From the NCBI GenBank assembly GCA_016702335.1, contig JADJEF010000020.1, positions 992,001 through 1,056,000 on the forward strand: 64,000 bases of DNA, in the 5' to 3' direction. This DNA is from Rhodocyclaceae bacterium (GTDB lineage Bacteria; Pseudomonadota; Gammaproteobacteria; Burkholderiales; Rhodocyclaceae). The position numbers were made by a program, and so were the translations under genes. The notes beneath the pieces were generated by a model, which was given only the letters and a program-made list of their open reading frames with translations, did no database searches and was not told where the DNA came from. The stretch's first letter is position 1. Each line of letters opens with the position of its first letter. Of this stretch, positions 25,983 to 34,458 are shown piece by piece.

Positions 25983-27911
25983 TCAGTGGCGCGGTTCGTA
26001 AAGTGGATAGCTGTCATAGGCGGTATAGAAATGCGCGGTATCGAGCATGGAAGTGAATGGACGGCCTGCGCCATGCGGGTCTTTATATTTCTTCAGAGCG
26101 TCCAGCCAGGCACCGGAGTCTTTCATTTTCTTCAGTTCGATGTCCAGGGCCTTGATCAGCCCTTTTTGCACCCAGGGTGATTTTCTGGACAACTGAAAGA
26201 CCATATGGAAGCGGGTTCCCGGTGCGACGAAATCAACCTCGGTAATGTCGTCTTTGAGCCCGAGCTTCCTGGTGAACCAGTTGACGGAGGCCGATGAGTT
26301 GATGATGACGTCACCGCGGCCGAGGGACAGCTTCTTTACCACCTGCTCCATCGTGTTGGCGGTATCGATCTTGTATCCGTCAGATGTCTTCATGAAATGC
26401 GTGGTCCAGCCATTGCCGTTGAAGTCCAGCACGGTGTAAGGCTTGAGATCGCTCAAGGACGTAAATGACCGGGCGTTATTGATGAGGTCTTTTCTGTCGC
26501 TCTTGATAAAAAGGTTCCAGTAGTTGGGCGTCGTCATCTCCCGGCCGAACACGGCATAGTCAAAGCGCGCCTTGTTTGGCGTGGTCATCATCAAGTCCGC
26601 GCGGCCGTCTTCGACCTCCTGCTGCGCACGGGCCCAAGGCAAGAACCGGAACCTGGCCTTGATATTCAGTCTGGACAGCACATGCTGCGCAATTTCAGGC
26701 TGCAGCCCCTGCGGACGTCCATTCTCTTCCCAGCACAAAGGCTCGAGTCCCTCAGCGAACACAATGGTCAACTCCGGTGCTTCGGGGGTCTCTGACGACT
26801 GCCGGGCAATGGCAGCGCGGGTTTGCTTGGCGCGCTCCCACATCAACTTCAGGCCATTCTGGTTGCGTAGCGACAAGGTCTTCCAGAGAATGAATTCTTT
26901 GACAAAGAATTCCGGCTCGTCGATGCGAAAGTCCTTGATCTCGCGCTTGCTTAGCAGGGCCCGCACATCACCGCTCACCGGGAAACTGCCCAGGCCGCGC
27001 ACCACGTTATTCGCCTGCACCTTCTGGCTGATCACGTAGTTGAGAAACTCTTCGGCAAGGACCTGTCGTTGGGGAGTCTTGGCCACTTCGGCGGCAATCG
27101 AAAAACTGTCGATCCAACCCGTGACCCCCTCCCGGGGCTTGGCCATTTTCCATGGCTCTCCCTGCCGGTTGAGCGCCGGCAGGGCAAACCCCCATGAGGC
27201 CGCCATCGTCAGGCCCTTCAGGTCCTGGGCGGTATCTACGCCCTTCCAGAGCACTTTGGCATTGGTGGCAAGGTAGTTGAGTTTGGCCTGGACTTCTGGA
27301 AAGGCAAAGAGGTCTTCAACGTTACCGATCTTGTCGCGTGGCACGCCACTGGCCAGAGCCGCCACGTAAATGTTGGCCTCGTGGTAATCAGAACTGACCG
27401 CATACTGGCCCGAAAACTTCGGATCGAACAGCGCGTTCCAGCTCGTGGGTGCCTTATCGAGCAGGGCGGCGTTGTACGCCAGCCCATACGAGCCGAAGGT
27501 ATACGGCACGCCGTAGGTTTTATCGTCCTCGGACAAATACTCGAGCTGCTTCATCATCGGCACGAGATGCCGGTAGTTGGGCAGGCGCGCAACGTCAATG
27601 GGCAACAGCAGCTTGTTGGCAATAAGCCGCCATTTTTCAGACTTGTAGACGTTGTGCGTCGGCGTCACGATATCCACACTCTTGTACCGTAACGCGTCGA
27701 AAATTTCCTGCGGGTCGGAAATGTGGTCGATCTTTACGGTGACATCAAGCCCTTTGGCTTCCATCGCGGCGGTGAACTCATTTGCCATCGCTTGCGTGAC
27801 ATAGCCTTCATAGGCAAGGATGCGCAACTCTTCCGCGCGCGCCGTCGCGCTCAGGAGCAATGCGATCAAACCAACAAGGCACGAACAGGCAAAGGAACGA
27901 AAAACTCTCAT
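25983..27911 (-). CDS. Fusion of a PotD-like and an SBP_bac_3-type binding protein
   Basis: One 642-residue frame carries two complete periplasmic binding modules. After a signal peptide (cleavage near TARA), residues about 27-355 resemble SBP_bac_8/PotD polyamine-type proteins: LRILAYEGYVTQAMANEF, VDIVTPTHNVYKSEKW, YGVPYTFGSYGLAYN and SWNALFDPKFSGQYAVS. A linker follows, then residues about 378-610 form a family-3 module: VFAEGLEPLCWEENGRPQG, FLPWARAQQEVEDGRADLM and VVKKLSLGRGDVI. No permease or ATPase is adjacent. The start ATG at 27911 follows GAGGG; upstream in-frame starts would bury the signal. The next reverse-strand gene upstream is another binding protein. Confidence 0.82.
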   Translation of the reverse strand: MRVFRSFACSCLVGLIALLLSATARAEELRILAYEGYVTQAMANEFTAAMEAKGLDVTVKIDHISDPQEIFDALRYKSVDIVTPTHNVYKSEKWRLIANKLLLPIDVARLPNYRHLVPMMKQLEYLSEDDKTYGVPYTFGSYGLAYNAALLDKAPTSWNALFDPKFSGQYAVSSDYHEANIYVAALASGVPRDKIGNVEDLFAFPEVQAKLNYLATNAKVLWKGVDTAQDLKGLTMAASWGFALPALNRQGEPWKMAKPREGVTGWIDSFSIAAEVAKTPQRQVLAEEFLNYVISQKVQANNVVRGLGSFPVSGDVRALLSKREIKDFRIDEPEFFVKEFILWKTLSLRNQNGLKLMWERAKQTRAAIARQSSETPEAPELTIVFAEGLEPLCWEENGRPQGLQPEIAQHVLSRLNIKARFRFLPWARAQQEVEDGRADLMMTTPNKARFDYAVFGREMTTPNYWNLFIKSDRKDLINNARSFTSLSDLKPYTVLDFNGNGWTTHFMKTSDGYKIDTANTMEQVVKKLSLGRGDVIINSSASVNWFTRKLGLKDDITEVDFVAPGTRFHMVFQLSRKSPWVQKGLIKALDIELKKMKDSGAWLDALKKYKDPHGAGRPFTSMLDTAHFYTAYDSYPLYEPRH

Positions 27912-28097
27912 GGCAACCCTCATCACGCCATTCCGGGCCGGGGCACGTCGGTGCAGAAACAGCAGTGGCAAAACCGGCACGCGAGCAACACCCAGAGTTA
28001 GCGGCAGTGAAAATAGTATCGACGCCCGGGCTTGGTGAAACTCGCCTCACCCCGCACGAACGTCGATGTCACAGCATTGACTGAAGCCGGCTGTCGC

Positions 28098-28832
28098 TTA
28101 CTTCATGTGCTTTTCCATGTAGTCCTTGATGATCTTGTCGGCGTTGATCTTGGCAAGGCCGCTGGACAAAATGGCGTTCGCCTTCTTGTTGACAAAGCTG
28201 TCGTTGATCGCCAGCAGCAGATCTTTTGAGTCAATGACCCTGGGATTTGCCTGCACCTGCCCGGCCAGGTCCTTTGCGTCGTACTTCAAGAAATAATTGA
28301 GATTGGCCAGGTCAATGAACGCGCCATCGATACGCCCGCCGGCAACCTTCTTGATATTGAGCAGGTCACTGGTGACCACCTCTGTCTTGATGGTGCCGTT
28401 TTTGGCCAGCGCATTGAACTCAGGCGTGTTGCCATAGTCTTGCACAATGCCGATCTTCTTGCCTTTCAGGTCTTCGAGCTTGGTCCACACCAGCGGTTTG
28501 GCTTTGGGTTCGACGAAACCAACCGGTGACTTGAACAGCACGGCCGAGCCGGTAAAGCCAGGCGCAACGTCTTCAGGCCACGACGGATAGACGCCGGCAT
28601 AACCCGGTTGCTTCGCCGTCTCAATGGCCCGCGTCCATGGGTAAAACTCAACTTGCAATTCGATGCCTTCTGCCTTGAGTGCGGCACGTAAAACGGCAAT
28701 GCTTGCCCCCCCTTCAGGCAACGTCTTGCCAGAAAACGGTTGCCAATCCAGCGACGTGATTTTCCAGGTTTCTGCAGCAGAAGCGACCTGCGAGAACAGC
28801 ACGGCAGTCGCGATCAAGAGAGCTTTGAACAT
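28098..28832 (-). CDS. Periplasmic solute-binding protein, SBP_bac_3 type (orphan 4)
   Basis: 244 residues from the ATG at 28832, which follows AAAGG. The signal MFKALLIATAVLFSQVASA is cleaved before AETWKITSLDWQPFSG. The first lobe has the family pattern FYPWTRAIETAKQPGYAGV and the second LKGKKIGIVQDYGNTPEF and VAGGRIDGAFIDLANLNYF. It ends in a basic helix IIKDYMEKHMK. The fusion binding protein lies 187 bases downstream on the same strand, so both may be expressed together. No transporter genes are nearby. Confidence 0.82.
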   Translation of the reverse strand: MFKALLIATAVLFSQVASAAETWKITSLDWQPFSGKTLPEGGASIAVLRAALKAEGIELQVEFYPWTRAIETAKQPGYAGVYPSWPEDVAPGFTGSAVLFKSPVGFVEPKAKPLVWTKLEDLKGKKIGIVQDYGNTPEFNALAKNGTIKTEVVTSDLLNIKKVAGGRIDGAFIDLANLNYFLKYDAKDLAGQVQANPRVIDSKDLLLAINDSFVNKKANAILSSGLAKINADKIIKDYMEKHMK

Positions 28833-29159
28833 AGGTTGCCTTTCAGAAGATGGGTTGGGAAACACGGAGAGGAGCCGGGGGGGGGCGAGCACAATGGGCC
28901 AAAAGACAGCAAAGGGGCAATTGGCTTTCGTAGCACTTGCGAGATCAACTTAACATGGTCTGAGCGCGATCACTACAAAATTCTTACAAAATTCTTACAG
29001 AAAATTCTGCACTTGACGTCAAGCAGGCGGAAGAGCCCCCCCAAGCGCCGTATCACCAGCGCCGACTTGCGGATAATTCAAGTGAAACGCGCTGAGGCGA
29101 GGCTAGGCGAGGCTCGGCGCATCGCATCGTGATGACACCGCACCTGCGCAATGGCAGAT
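28833..29159. other. Gene-free stretch with one dispersed element
   Basis: Between the binding-protein gene and the LplT-PlsC gene. It holds the upstream region of the binding-protein gene, two direct copies of AAAATTCTTACA near 28977-29000, and a dispersed element at 29046-29073. No coding frame is convincing. Confidence 0.5.
29046..29073 (+). repeat. Dispersed element, intergenic
   Basis: A full consensus copy, identical over 28 bases to the one at 20202-20229. Confidence 0.9.
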
Positions 29160-31034
29160 TCAGCGCCAGTCACCGCGCAGGGCCAGCACGCGCGCCTGCA
29201 ACAACTCTGGCGTGGCCAACTCGGGCGGCACGGCGTCGGCGCTGGTCAGCTCGATGCGCGAGAACACGCCGCGGCGGAACGGGCGCGTCATTGCCGGCCC
29301 GTCCTGACGCGAGAAGAAGCTGCCCCACAAGCCGCGCAACGCCAGCGGCACCACCGGCACCGGGTTGCGCTCAAGGATGCGCGCAATGCCCGGCCGAAAG
29401 GCATTCATCTCGCCCGTAGCCGTGATCTTGCCTTCGGGAAAGATGCCGACCAAATCGCCGGCATCCAGCGCCTTGGCCACTTCGTCGAAAGCACGCTCCA
29501 TCATTACCGGGTCTTCCTTCGCGCCCGCAATCGGAATCGCCCGGCTGGTGCGAAACACGAAGGAGAGCACCGGCCAGCGGAAAATATGGTGGTCCATCAC
29601 GAAGCGGATCGGACGACGACAGACCGCCATGATGATCATGGCATCGACAAAGCTGACGTGGTTGCAGACGAGGACAGCCGGGCCTTCGTCGGGCACCCCC
29701 TTGAGCTCGGCGGCACGCACGCGATACACGGTGCGCACCAGCAGCCAGATCAGGAAACGCAGCAAAAACTCGGGTACCAGGCCGTAGATGAAGGCGGCCA
29801 CCGCCAGATTGCACACCGCCGCGACGGCGAACAGCATCGGGATGCTGACGCCGGCGGCGAGCAAGCCAGCCGCACCCAGCGCGCCCACCACCATGAACAG
29901 GGCATTGAGAATATTGTTGGCGGCGATGATGCGTGCGCCGTGCTCGGGGTTGGAGCGCTGCTGCACCAGCGCGTAGAGTGGCACGATGTAAAAGCCGCCA
30001 AAGATACCGATCATCAGCAGATCAAACAACACGCGCCAGCTCGACGCCAGCGCCAGCAAATCCAAGGCACCGAGGGGCGGTATGGCGGGTGTGGCAGGTG
30101 AGGCGAAGGCAAGATCCAGCGCGAACACTGATAGCCCGATCGAACCAAAGGGCACCAGCCCCAGTTCGACGCGCCGTGCCGAAAGTCGCTCGCATAAAAG
30201 CGAACCGGCACCGATGCCGAGGGTGAAGGTTGCCAGCAGCAGCGTCACTGTTGTCTCGCTGCCGCCGAGTACGTTTTTGGCATAAGCAGGAAACTGGGCG
30301 AGGAACAGCGCACCAAACAACCAGAACCAGGAAATGCCCATGATCGAGAGAAACACGATCTGATTTTCGCGGGCGAAGCGAATGTTTCGGAAGGTCTCGA
30401 CCAAGGGGTTCCAGTTGATCGTGAGGCCGGGTACCGGCGGCACGGCCGTCGGAATCTGCCGTGCGGCGAGGTAGCCGGCAATCGCGATGACCAGGCCCGC
30501 AAAGGTGATCCATTGTGTCGACGCGCCGTTGCCCGCGAGCAGCCCTCCGAGCAAGGTACCCAGGAGGATGGCGACAAAGGTGCCAGCCTCGATCAGGGCG
30601 TTGCCGCCGACCAGTTCATCGTCGCGCAAATGCTGCGGCAGGATGGCGTATTTGACCGGGCCAAACATGGTCGAGTGAAGGCCGAGCAGGAAGATCGCGA
30701 CAAACAGCACCTCGACCGAATGCAGAAGGAAGCCCGCCCCTGCGATCAGCACAATACCGATCTCGGCCAGCTTGATCAGTTGAGCGACGGTGGCTTTGTC
30801 GTATTTGTCCGCCAGTTGCCCCGCCGTGGCCGAGAACAGGAAGAAGGGCAGAATGAAAATGCCGGCCGCCAGATTGGCCAGTAGCTCGGGGGCAATTTTT
30901 GTCCAGGCCGCTGCCTGAAACGTGAGCAACACAATCAAGGCGTTCTTGAGCACGTTGTCATTGAACGCCCCCAAAAACTGGGTCACGAACAGTGGCAGAA
31001 AGCGGCGGGACTTGAGCAGATGGCCTTGCGAACT
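29160..31034 (-). CDS. LplT-type transporter fused to PlsC-type acyltransferase
   Basis: 624 residues. The N-terminal 400 or so form an MFS transporter of the lysophospholipid-flippase type: FVTQFLGAFNDNVLKNAL at the start and MFGPVKYAILPQHLRDDELV are hallmarks. The C-terminal 200 are a PlsC-like glycerolipid acyltransferase with the H-x4-D motif in CNHVSFVDAM, a second motif near VFRTSRAIPI and FPEGKIT. In E. coli the flippase LplT and the acyltransferase/synthetase Aas are separate; here the AMP-binding acyl-ACP synthetase module is missing. The likely role is to flip lysophospholipid inward and reacylate it. The ATG at 31034 follows GAGG. Confidence 0.88.
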   Translation of the reverse strand, partial: SSQGHLLKSRRFLPLFVTQFLGAFNDNVLKNALIVLLTFQAAAWTKIAPELLANLAAGIFILPFFLFSATAGQLADKYDKATVAQLIKLAEIGIVLIAGAGFLLHSVEVLFVAIFLLGLHSTMFGPVKYAILPQHLRDDELVGGNALIEAGTFVAILLGTLLGGLLAGNGASTQWITFAGLVIAIAGYLAARQIPTAVPPVPGLTINWNPLVETFRNIRFARENQIVFLSIMGISWFWLFGALFLAQFPAYAKNVLGGSETTVTLLLATFTLGIGAGSLLCERLSARRVELGLVPFGSIGLSVFALDLAFASPATPAIPPLGALDLLALASSWRVLFDLLMIGIFGGFYIVPLYALVQQRSNPEHGARIIAANNILNALFMVVGALGAAGLLAAGVSIPMLFAVAAVCNLAVAAFIYGLVPEFLLRFLIWLLVRTVYRVRAAELKGVPDEGPAVLVCNHVSFVDAMIIMAVCRRPIRFVMDHHIFRWPVLSFVFRTSRAIPIAGAKEDPVMMERAFDEVAKALDAGDLVGIFPEGKITATGEMNAFRPGIARILERNPVPVVPLALRGLWGSFFSRQDGPAMTRPFRRGVFSRIELTSADAVPPELATPELLQARVLALRGDWR

Positions 31035-31208
31035 CATGGCTGGGAACCTCGTGTAGAGATGGATGACAGCAGCAGTGTGCCGCACCGGCAACACGCCGCC
31101 AAGCAAGACGTCGATGGATGCTCTGTGCGCGCCGGCGAGTATCGCATGGCGCTACTGGCCCGGGCAGGGCAAGGGCTGACCGCGCCGCTTCGGGGCCTGC
31201 TTCGGGAC

Positions 31209-31970
31209 TTACTTCAATCCGTTCCGGCTTTCGCTGGGCCGGTGCATCTCGCGCAAGGCCTGCATCAGCCAGGAGCGCATGCCAATGACAATGGTGTAGG
31301 GCTGGCGTTGCTCGGCGGGCAGTTTTTGGTCGGCCAGATGCTGGTTGGAAAAATCCTGCCCAATGCGGGCCAGTCGTTCGCGAAACGAATTCGCCAGACC
31401 GCGTCCGATTTCGCCATGCACCACCATGAGCATTTCCGATTCGCCGTCAAAGCCACCGGCAAAGTAGTCGTGCAGCACCTCCTTGCGAAAAAAAGCCATT
31501 ACCGGGCCATGCGGCAGCCAGCGAAAGCCTTTGGCTACTTTCAGTCGGTAGCGGTTGCCAACGCGCAATTCGATAATGCCGAGCCGGTCAAGCTGGGTCA
31601 GGCAGCGCACCAGTTCGGCCTCGCTCAAGGCATAGGTCGCCAGCATTTCCTCCACCGGCACCTGCGAGATCACGCTGATTGCCACCACCAGCAGCGTGCG
31701 GTCGGCGACCACGGCTTTCTCCTGGGCGAGCGTCAGCTCCAGCAATAGCGGCTGCGTGTCGGCGACGCGGCGCGCCAGATCGGCAAAGTCCAGACGCAAG
31801 ACGCGGCAGATCTCGTCAATGCGTGACAAGGGCATGTCGCCGCCCTTGGCGAACATGCGCTTCACCGTCGATTCGGCCATGCCCAAGGCCTCGGCCAGCG
31901 TGGCGTAGGTCATGCCCGCCGCCTTGAGTTCGGCCTTCAACAGGCTCACCAGATCCGCCGTAGTACTCAT
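31209..31970 (-). CDS. XRE-family transcriptional regulator
   Basis: 253 residues. An N-terminal helix-turn-helix (about 5-62) with MTYATLAEALGMAESTVKRM and SRIDEICRVLRLDFADLAR, then an unassigned domain of about 170 residues with a winged-helix-like region (YALSEAELVRCLTQLDRLGIIEL) and a C-terminal part EMLMVVHGEIGRGLANSFRE. The ATG at 31970 follows GGGGGTGG. It faces the three-gene membrane/secreted cluster 32133-34010 across a 162-base divergent gap, so it is the obvious candidate regulator of that cluster. Its ligand is unknown. Confidence 0.75.
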   Translation of the reverse strand: MSTTADLVSLLKAELKAAGMTYATLAEALGMAESTVKRMFAKGGDMPLSRIDEICRVLRLDFADLARRVADTQPLLLELTLAQEKAVVADRTLLVVAISVISQVPVEEMLATYALSEAELVRCLTQLDRLGIIELRVGNRYRLKVAKGFRWLPHGPVMAFFRKEVLHDYFAGGFDGESEMLMVVHGEIGRGLANSFRERLARIGQDFSNQHLADQKLPAEQRQPYTIVIGMRSWLMQALREMHRPSESRNGLK

Positions 31971-32132
31971 CGCCACCCCCTGAAAGTATCGCCTGAGTAT
32001 ACCGCCGGTCGCATTGAACATCACCGTGGCGCTTTTGCTTGTACCGAACGCGCCATGCTCGCAAAGTGCAGCCGTCGCCACCCCTGATCACCCGGCGATC
32101 CACCGAGCACCCCACAGTAAAGGAGCATTGCC

Positions 32133-32600
32133 ATGGAACACCCTCAGATAGTTGTTCAGCAAGACACGCGCGCCTGGCGCCTGCAGGTCTGGATTTCGTT
32201 CGGCCTCGCCCTGCTGGTCTGTGCCAGCGGACTGGCCTGGCTACCGGGCAGCGACATTGATATCGCCTTCATGGTGATGGGTTACGTGTTTTGCCTCTCG
32301 TCGGCATTCGCACTCGCCAAGTTTGTGCGCGACAACGCCCTCAATCCTGCCGATACGCCCATGTGGTCGCTGGTGGTGTGGGGCGGCTTTGCTGCGGCGC
32401 TGGCACTGACCGGCTGGGGCTTGTGGCGCATGGAGGTCAACCCGACCTGGAAGGCTTACCTGCTGGTGAGCTGGATGTACCTGATCTCGTCCGCCTTCAC
32501 TCTGGCCAAGACCTTGCGTGATGCGCACGAGGCGCAGCGCCTGCTGCGCAGCGCCGGCACACCGGCCCCCTTGGCCGATACCGCTCAATTCCAACGCTGA
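32133..32600 (+). CDS. YiaA/YiaB-type membrane protein
   Basis: 155 residues with four membrane helices arranged as two similar halves: each half ends in a segment FALAKFVRDN or FTLAKTLRDAHEA, the conserved repeat of the YiaAB two-helix domain. The N-terminus QDTRAWRLQVWISFGLAL is typical. Function is unknown; E. coli YiaA/YiaB are inner-membrane proteins. AGGAG lies before the ATG. It is the first gene of a likely operon with the next two genes. Confidence 0.8.
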   Translation: MEHPQIVVQQDTRAWRLQVWISFGLALLVCASGLAWLPGSDIDIAFMVMGYVFCLSSAFALAKFVRDNALNPADTPMWSLVVWGGFAAALALTGWGLWRMEVNPTWKAYLLVSWMYLISSAFTLAKTLRDAHEAQRLLRSAGTPAPLADTAQFQR

Positions 32601-32619
32601 TTCAAACACGGAGAAAACC

Positions 32620-33063
32620 ATGAACCTACAGCGCCGACACTTCTTGCGTACTTCCCTGCTCATTCCCGCCGCCGCTATCGCCAGCAGCGTGGTGCCCCCG
32701 ATCGCTAGCGCGCATGGCGGGGCTGACGCCAGCACGGCTTCGAGCCTCTCGCTCTCCCTGCCGATTGCTGTTCTGGTGGCGGCGCCGGTCGCCTTCCTCA
32801 GCGCCGGGGCCGTCTTGACTGTCGTCGCCATTGAGGTACTTGCCGAGGCCACCGTGTGGACCGTGCGCCGCGCCAGCGACGGGGCCCGTGCCAGTTTGCA
32901 CTTCAGTGGCGACGTGCTCACTGGCAGCGCCCTGGCGATCGGGAGCGTGATTGCCGTCACCGTTGTCAGTGCGGGCTGGCTGCTGTCGGTCGCCGGCGAG
33001 GTGATCTGCCTGGTGCCCAACGCTCTGGGCGAGGCCCTGCTTTACAACGAGCGGGTGCGCTGA
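32620..33063 (+). CDS. Exported or membrane hypothetical protein
   Basis: 147 residues from the ATG at 32620, which follows GGAGAA. The start MNLQRRHFLRTSLLIPAAA has a twin arginine and hydrophobic stretch, like a Tat signal, with a possible cleavage after ASA. Two further hydrophobic segments follow (LPIAVLVAAPVAFLSAGAVL and LAIGSVIAVTVVSAGWLL). No known domain. The TGA overlaps the next ATG (TGATG), so it is coupled to the DUF2145 gene. Confidence 0.6.
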   Translation: MNLQRRHFLRTSLLIPAAAIASSVVPPIASAHGGADASTASSLSLSLPIAVLVAAPVAFLSAGAVLTVVAIEVLAEATVWTVRRASDGARASLHFSGDVLTGSALAIGSVIAVTVVSAGWLLSVAGEVICLVPNALGEALLYNERVR

Positions 33064-34010
33064 TGATGTGGGCCACGAAAAACCAGACGAGGTTCCCCGG
33101 CGTTTTCCGGCGACCCCGCCGCGCGGTATCCATCGGCGCACTCATCGCTGTATTGCTCGTTCCGACCTTGGCGCAGGCGGGGCAAGACTGCACGGCACGT
33201 CGGCCGGACGCGGCCGCGATGGCGCGCGATCTCGATCTCGCCGCCAGCGTCGCGCAGCAACTCGACGAGCGTTTTCATCGTGATGGGGTGGAGTTGATTC
33301 TGCTCGCCCGCGCCGGGCAAGACCTGAGCCGGCACGGCCTGCGCTACTCACATCTGGGCATTGCCTACCGGGATCACGCCGCCGTGGGCGGGCGTGGCGC
33401 CTGGCGTGTAGTGCATAAGCTGAACGCCTGCGGCAGTGATCGCAGTACCTTGCACCGGCAGGGTCTGGCCGAATTCTTCAGCGACGGGCTGTTTCGTCAC
33501 GTGGCCGGTGTGGCCGTCATCGACGGGCTGCCCGCCACATCCCGCGCACTGAGCACCCTGCAGGACAACGGTCTGCTCGCGCAGTTGCACGAGCCGCGCT
33601 ACAACATGGTCGCCTACCCCTGGTCCGGGCCTTACCAGCAGAGCAACCAATGGGCACTGGAAACACTGGCCGCGCTGGCCGACCCGGCAGTGACCAGTCG
33701 CCATCAGGCACGCAGCTGGCTGCGCCGGCACGGATATCAAGCGGGCGTGGTGCACGTCACGGCGCTGGAACGTCTTGGCGCCCGCGTGGGCACGGCGCAC
33801 ATCAGCTTTGATGACCAGCCTTTCGGTCAGCGCATGGCGGGACGAATCGAGACGGTGACGGTCGACTCGATGTTCAGCTGGCTGCCCGGCAGCGGGCTGG
33901 GTCGCGTGTTGCCGGAAATGCGTATCAGGCAGGAGCACCGGGGCGAAGAACCGGCTCCGCGTCCCCCGTTACCCGCGTTACCCTCGTTACCCCAGAGCCG
34001 GGCCATCTGA
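33063..34010 (+). CDS. DUF2145 secreted protein
   Basis: 315 residues with an N-terminal signal (SIGALIAVLLVPTLAQA). The mature part begins GQDCTARRPDAAAMARDL and carries LARAGQDLSRHGLRYSHLGI, AYRDH, RHVAGVAVIDGL and PRYNMVAYPWSGPYQQSNQW, the strongest features of DUF2145. Histidine and cysteine arrangement (SHLG, RYNM, QSNQW) resembles an NlpC/P60-like papain fold, but I infer this only from pattern. It is the last gene of the XRE-facing cluster. A dispersed element begins one base after its stop. Confidence 0.8.
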   Translation: MMWATKNQTRFPGVFRRPRRAVSIGALIAVLLVPTLAQAGQDCTARRPDAAAMARDLDLAASVAQQLDERFHRDGVELILLARAGQDLSRHGLRYSHLGIAYRDHAAVGGRGAWRVVHKLNACGSDRSTLHRQGLAEFFSDGLFRHVAGVAVIDGLPATSRALSTLQDNGLLAQLHEPRYNMVAYPWSGPYQQSNQWALETLAALADPAVTSRHQARSWLRRHGYQAGVVHVTALERLGARVGTAHISFDDQPFGQRMAGRIETVTVDSMFSWLPGSGLGRVLPEMRIRQEHRGEEPAPRPPLPALPSLPQSRAI

Positions 34011-34011
34011 T

Positions 34012-34039
34012 CGCCGTGTCGCCAGCGCCGACTTGCGGA
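34012..34039 (+). repeat. Dispersed element after the DUF2145 stop
   Basis: A full copy with GTCG as variable bases and GCGGA at the end. It begins one base after the stop of the DUF2145 gene. Confidence 0.9.
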
Positions 34040-34060
34040 AACGCACGTCGGCGCTGGCGA
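34019..34060. terminator. Hairpin made by two inverted dispersed elements
   Basis: TCGCCAGCGCCGAC at 34019-34032 (inside the full copy) pairs exactly with GTCGGCGCTGGCGA at 34047-34060 (inside a partial inverted copy) across a 14-base loop. It sits just after the DUF2145 gene and just before the convergent soxZ end, an obvious position for a bidirectional terminator. No T-run follows, so an intrinsic terminator is not certain. Confidence 0.45.
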
Positions 34061-34062
34061 GA
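34047..34062 (-). repeat. Partial inverted dispersed element
   Basis: 16 bases of the element in reverse orientation, with one core base changed (GACG in place of GACT). It forms the second arm of the hairpin at 34019-34060. Confidence 0.65.
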
Positions 34063-34107
34063 AAGTCGTCTGTCGCCGCTCGACGGGATGCCGTGCGTGC
34101 TTGCCCG

Positions 34108-34419
34108 TCAGGTAATCACCGCTTCATCAGTGCGTGAATCGCCTTTGTTGTCTTTCCAGCTCACCACCACCTTGTCGCCCTTGCTGCCGCCCTTGAAGCG
34201 AAAGGCCAGGTAGGGATTCCTGGAAACCGCCGTGCCGAATTCACTGTGCAGCACGAGCTTCTCATTATGCCTGGCGACAAACTCGGTAATGAACCAGGCC
34301 GGCACGACCGCGCCATTGGCGTCCTTGCGCTGACCGGTTTCCATTTCGTGGCTGATCGAAACTCTTACTTCGGTAACGCCGTCCTTGTGGGTGGCGCGAA
34401 TCTTCGTCGGGTTGCCCAT
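34108..34419 (-). CDS. soxZ: Sulfur-oxidation protein SoxZ
   Basis: 103 residues matching SoxZ: NPTKIRATHKDGVTEVRVSI, MetGly-rich HEMETGQRKD, PAWFITEF, and the tail SWKDNKGDSRTDEAVI. SoxZ pairs with SoxY to form the periplasmic carrier that holds sulfur intermediates on a SoxY cysteine. It has no signal peptide and normally travels through the Tat system on SoxY. It follows soxY by 39 bases. No soxAX, soxB or soxCD genes are in the window. Confidence 0.95.
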   Translation of the reverse strand: MGNPTKIRATHKDGVTEVRVSISHEMETGQRKDANGAVVPAWFITEFVARHNEKLVLHSEFGTAVSRNPYLAFRFKGGSKGDKVVVSWKDNKGDSRTDEAVIT

Positions 34420-34458
34420 GTGCTTGCTCCGTACTCTGTGGTGTCAATGACGACAGGC

